This document shows, one piece after another, positions 63,874 to 64,000 of a stretch of 64,000 nt of DNA. Source of the stretch: Roseiarcus sp963813555. GTDB lineage: Bacteria > Pseudomonadota > Alphaproteobacteria > Rhizobiales > Beijerinckiaceae. Location of the stretch: NCBI GenBank assembly GCA_963813555.1, contig CAWEZX010000016.1:186001-250000 (forward strand), in the 5' to 3' direction. The position numbers and the translations under genes are program-made. Each line of letters opens with the position of its first letter. Within the stretch, counting starts at the first letter, position 1. Under the pieces are notes generated by a model. That model did not search any database. It saw nothing but the letters and a program-made list of their open reading frames with translations, and was not told where the DNA came from.

Positions 63874-63881
63874 GACAATCG
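63874..63881. repeat. Right 8-bp target-site duplication
   Basis: GACAATCG matches 62762-62769 exactly and lies against the right end of the insertion sequence. Confidence 0.9.
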
Positions 63882-63965
63882 TTTTACACAAAACAGAAAT
63901 CGTGCTATCTTGTCTTGGTTGCCGGAAATCGGGCCGCCGTCGCGTGACGGGTCGCAGAAGGTGGG

Positions 63966-64000
63966 ATGAAGGAGAAAAACGACAGCGAGAAATGCGTTCA
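63966..64000 (+). CDS. Possible start of a gene running out of the window
   Basis: An ATG at 63966, preceded by AGAAGGTGGG, opens MKEKNDSEKCV and is still open at the window edge. Only 11 codons are visible, so no function can be given. Confidence 0.3.
   Translation, partial: MKEKNDSEKCV

Overview
The window is GC-rich bacterial chromosome. Gene content points to an alphaproteobacterium, probably of the Hyphomicrobiales (Rhizobiales): an AqpS-based ars cluster of the Sinorhizobium type, CUT2 sugar ABC systems, an Omp25-like surface porin, a protein with two cold-shock domains, an LplT-acyltransferase-ligase fusion, and a hairpin repeat typical of the group. Genus cannot be fixed from the sequence alone. 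No rRNA, tRNA or CRISPR array was seen. Layout: (1) 1-1802 is the end of a restriction-modification operon: cytosine-5 methyltransferase tail, Vsr mismatch endonuclease and a putative restriction nuclease, joined by ATGA overlaps. (2) 2006-8128 is an arsenic island. The minus-strand unit aioB-aioA-arsM (arsenite oxidase and arsenite methyltransferase) diverges from arsR-arsC-aqpS-arsC (repressor, LMW-phosphatase-type reductase, aquaglyceroporin, glutaredoxin-type reductase). There is no ArsB/Acr3 pump and no AioXSR sensory system, so ArsR and paired inverted repeats in the shared promoter are the visible control. (3) 8347-17950 is a patchy accessory region: an exported 2H phosphoesterase, an FAD monooxygenase, a TetR/MFS/SnoaL-like unit with palindromic operators, an exported NHL propeller protein, a cupin, a decayed RTX gene, and remnants of DUF1330, SDR and Nnr genes. 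(4) 17947-25839 holds mostly core genes: TonB-like protein, murI, pepN, a histidine kinase, a double cold-shock protein and a cyclic-nucleotide-binding protein. (5) 26000-28849 is a CUT2/Frc-like sugar transporter. It is followed by the 1129-residue LplT-acyltransferase-ligase fusion, a porin, a DMT exporter, a GT8 glycosyltransferase, an EmrAB-type pump and a CDF metal exporter. (6) 39567-49208 carries gloA, an SDR, a class C beta-lactamase-like hydrolase, rarA, coaD, DUF2218 and OsmC proteins, a ThDP enzyme and a GAF-adenylate cyclase. (7) 49209-54376 contains a fragment duplicating the start of the ThDP gene, a split gene ending in a peptidoglycan-binding domain, and gyrA with a frameshift. 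(8) 54786-60325 is a LacI-regulated CUT2 transporter operon ending in a metallo-beta-lactamase-fold hydrolase, with two matching LacI-type operators. (9) 60407-64000 has a small membrane protein, a PEP-CTERM protein, a CDP-diacylglycerol pyrophosphatase and an intact IS1595-family insertion (23-bp perfect terminal repeats, 8-bp target duplication). Several one-base frame breaks (gyrA, the CUT2 ATPase, the RTX gene, the 50.7-kb gene, probably the PEP-CTERM gene) occur in otherwise well-kept coding sequence. The gyrA case suggests that at least some are sequencing or assembly errors rather than real mutations.
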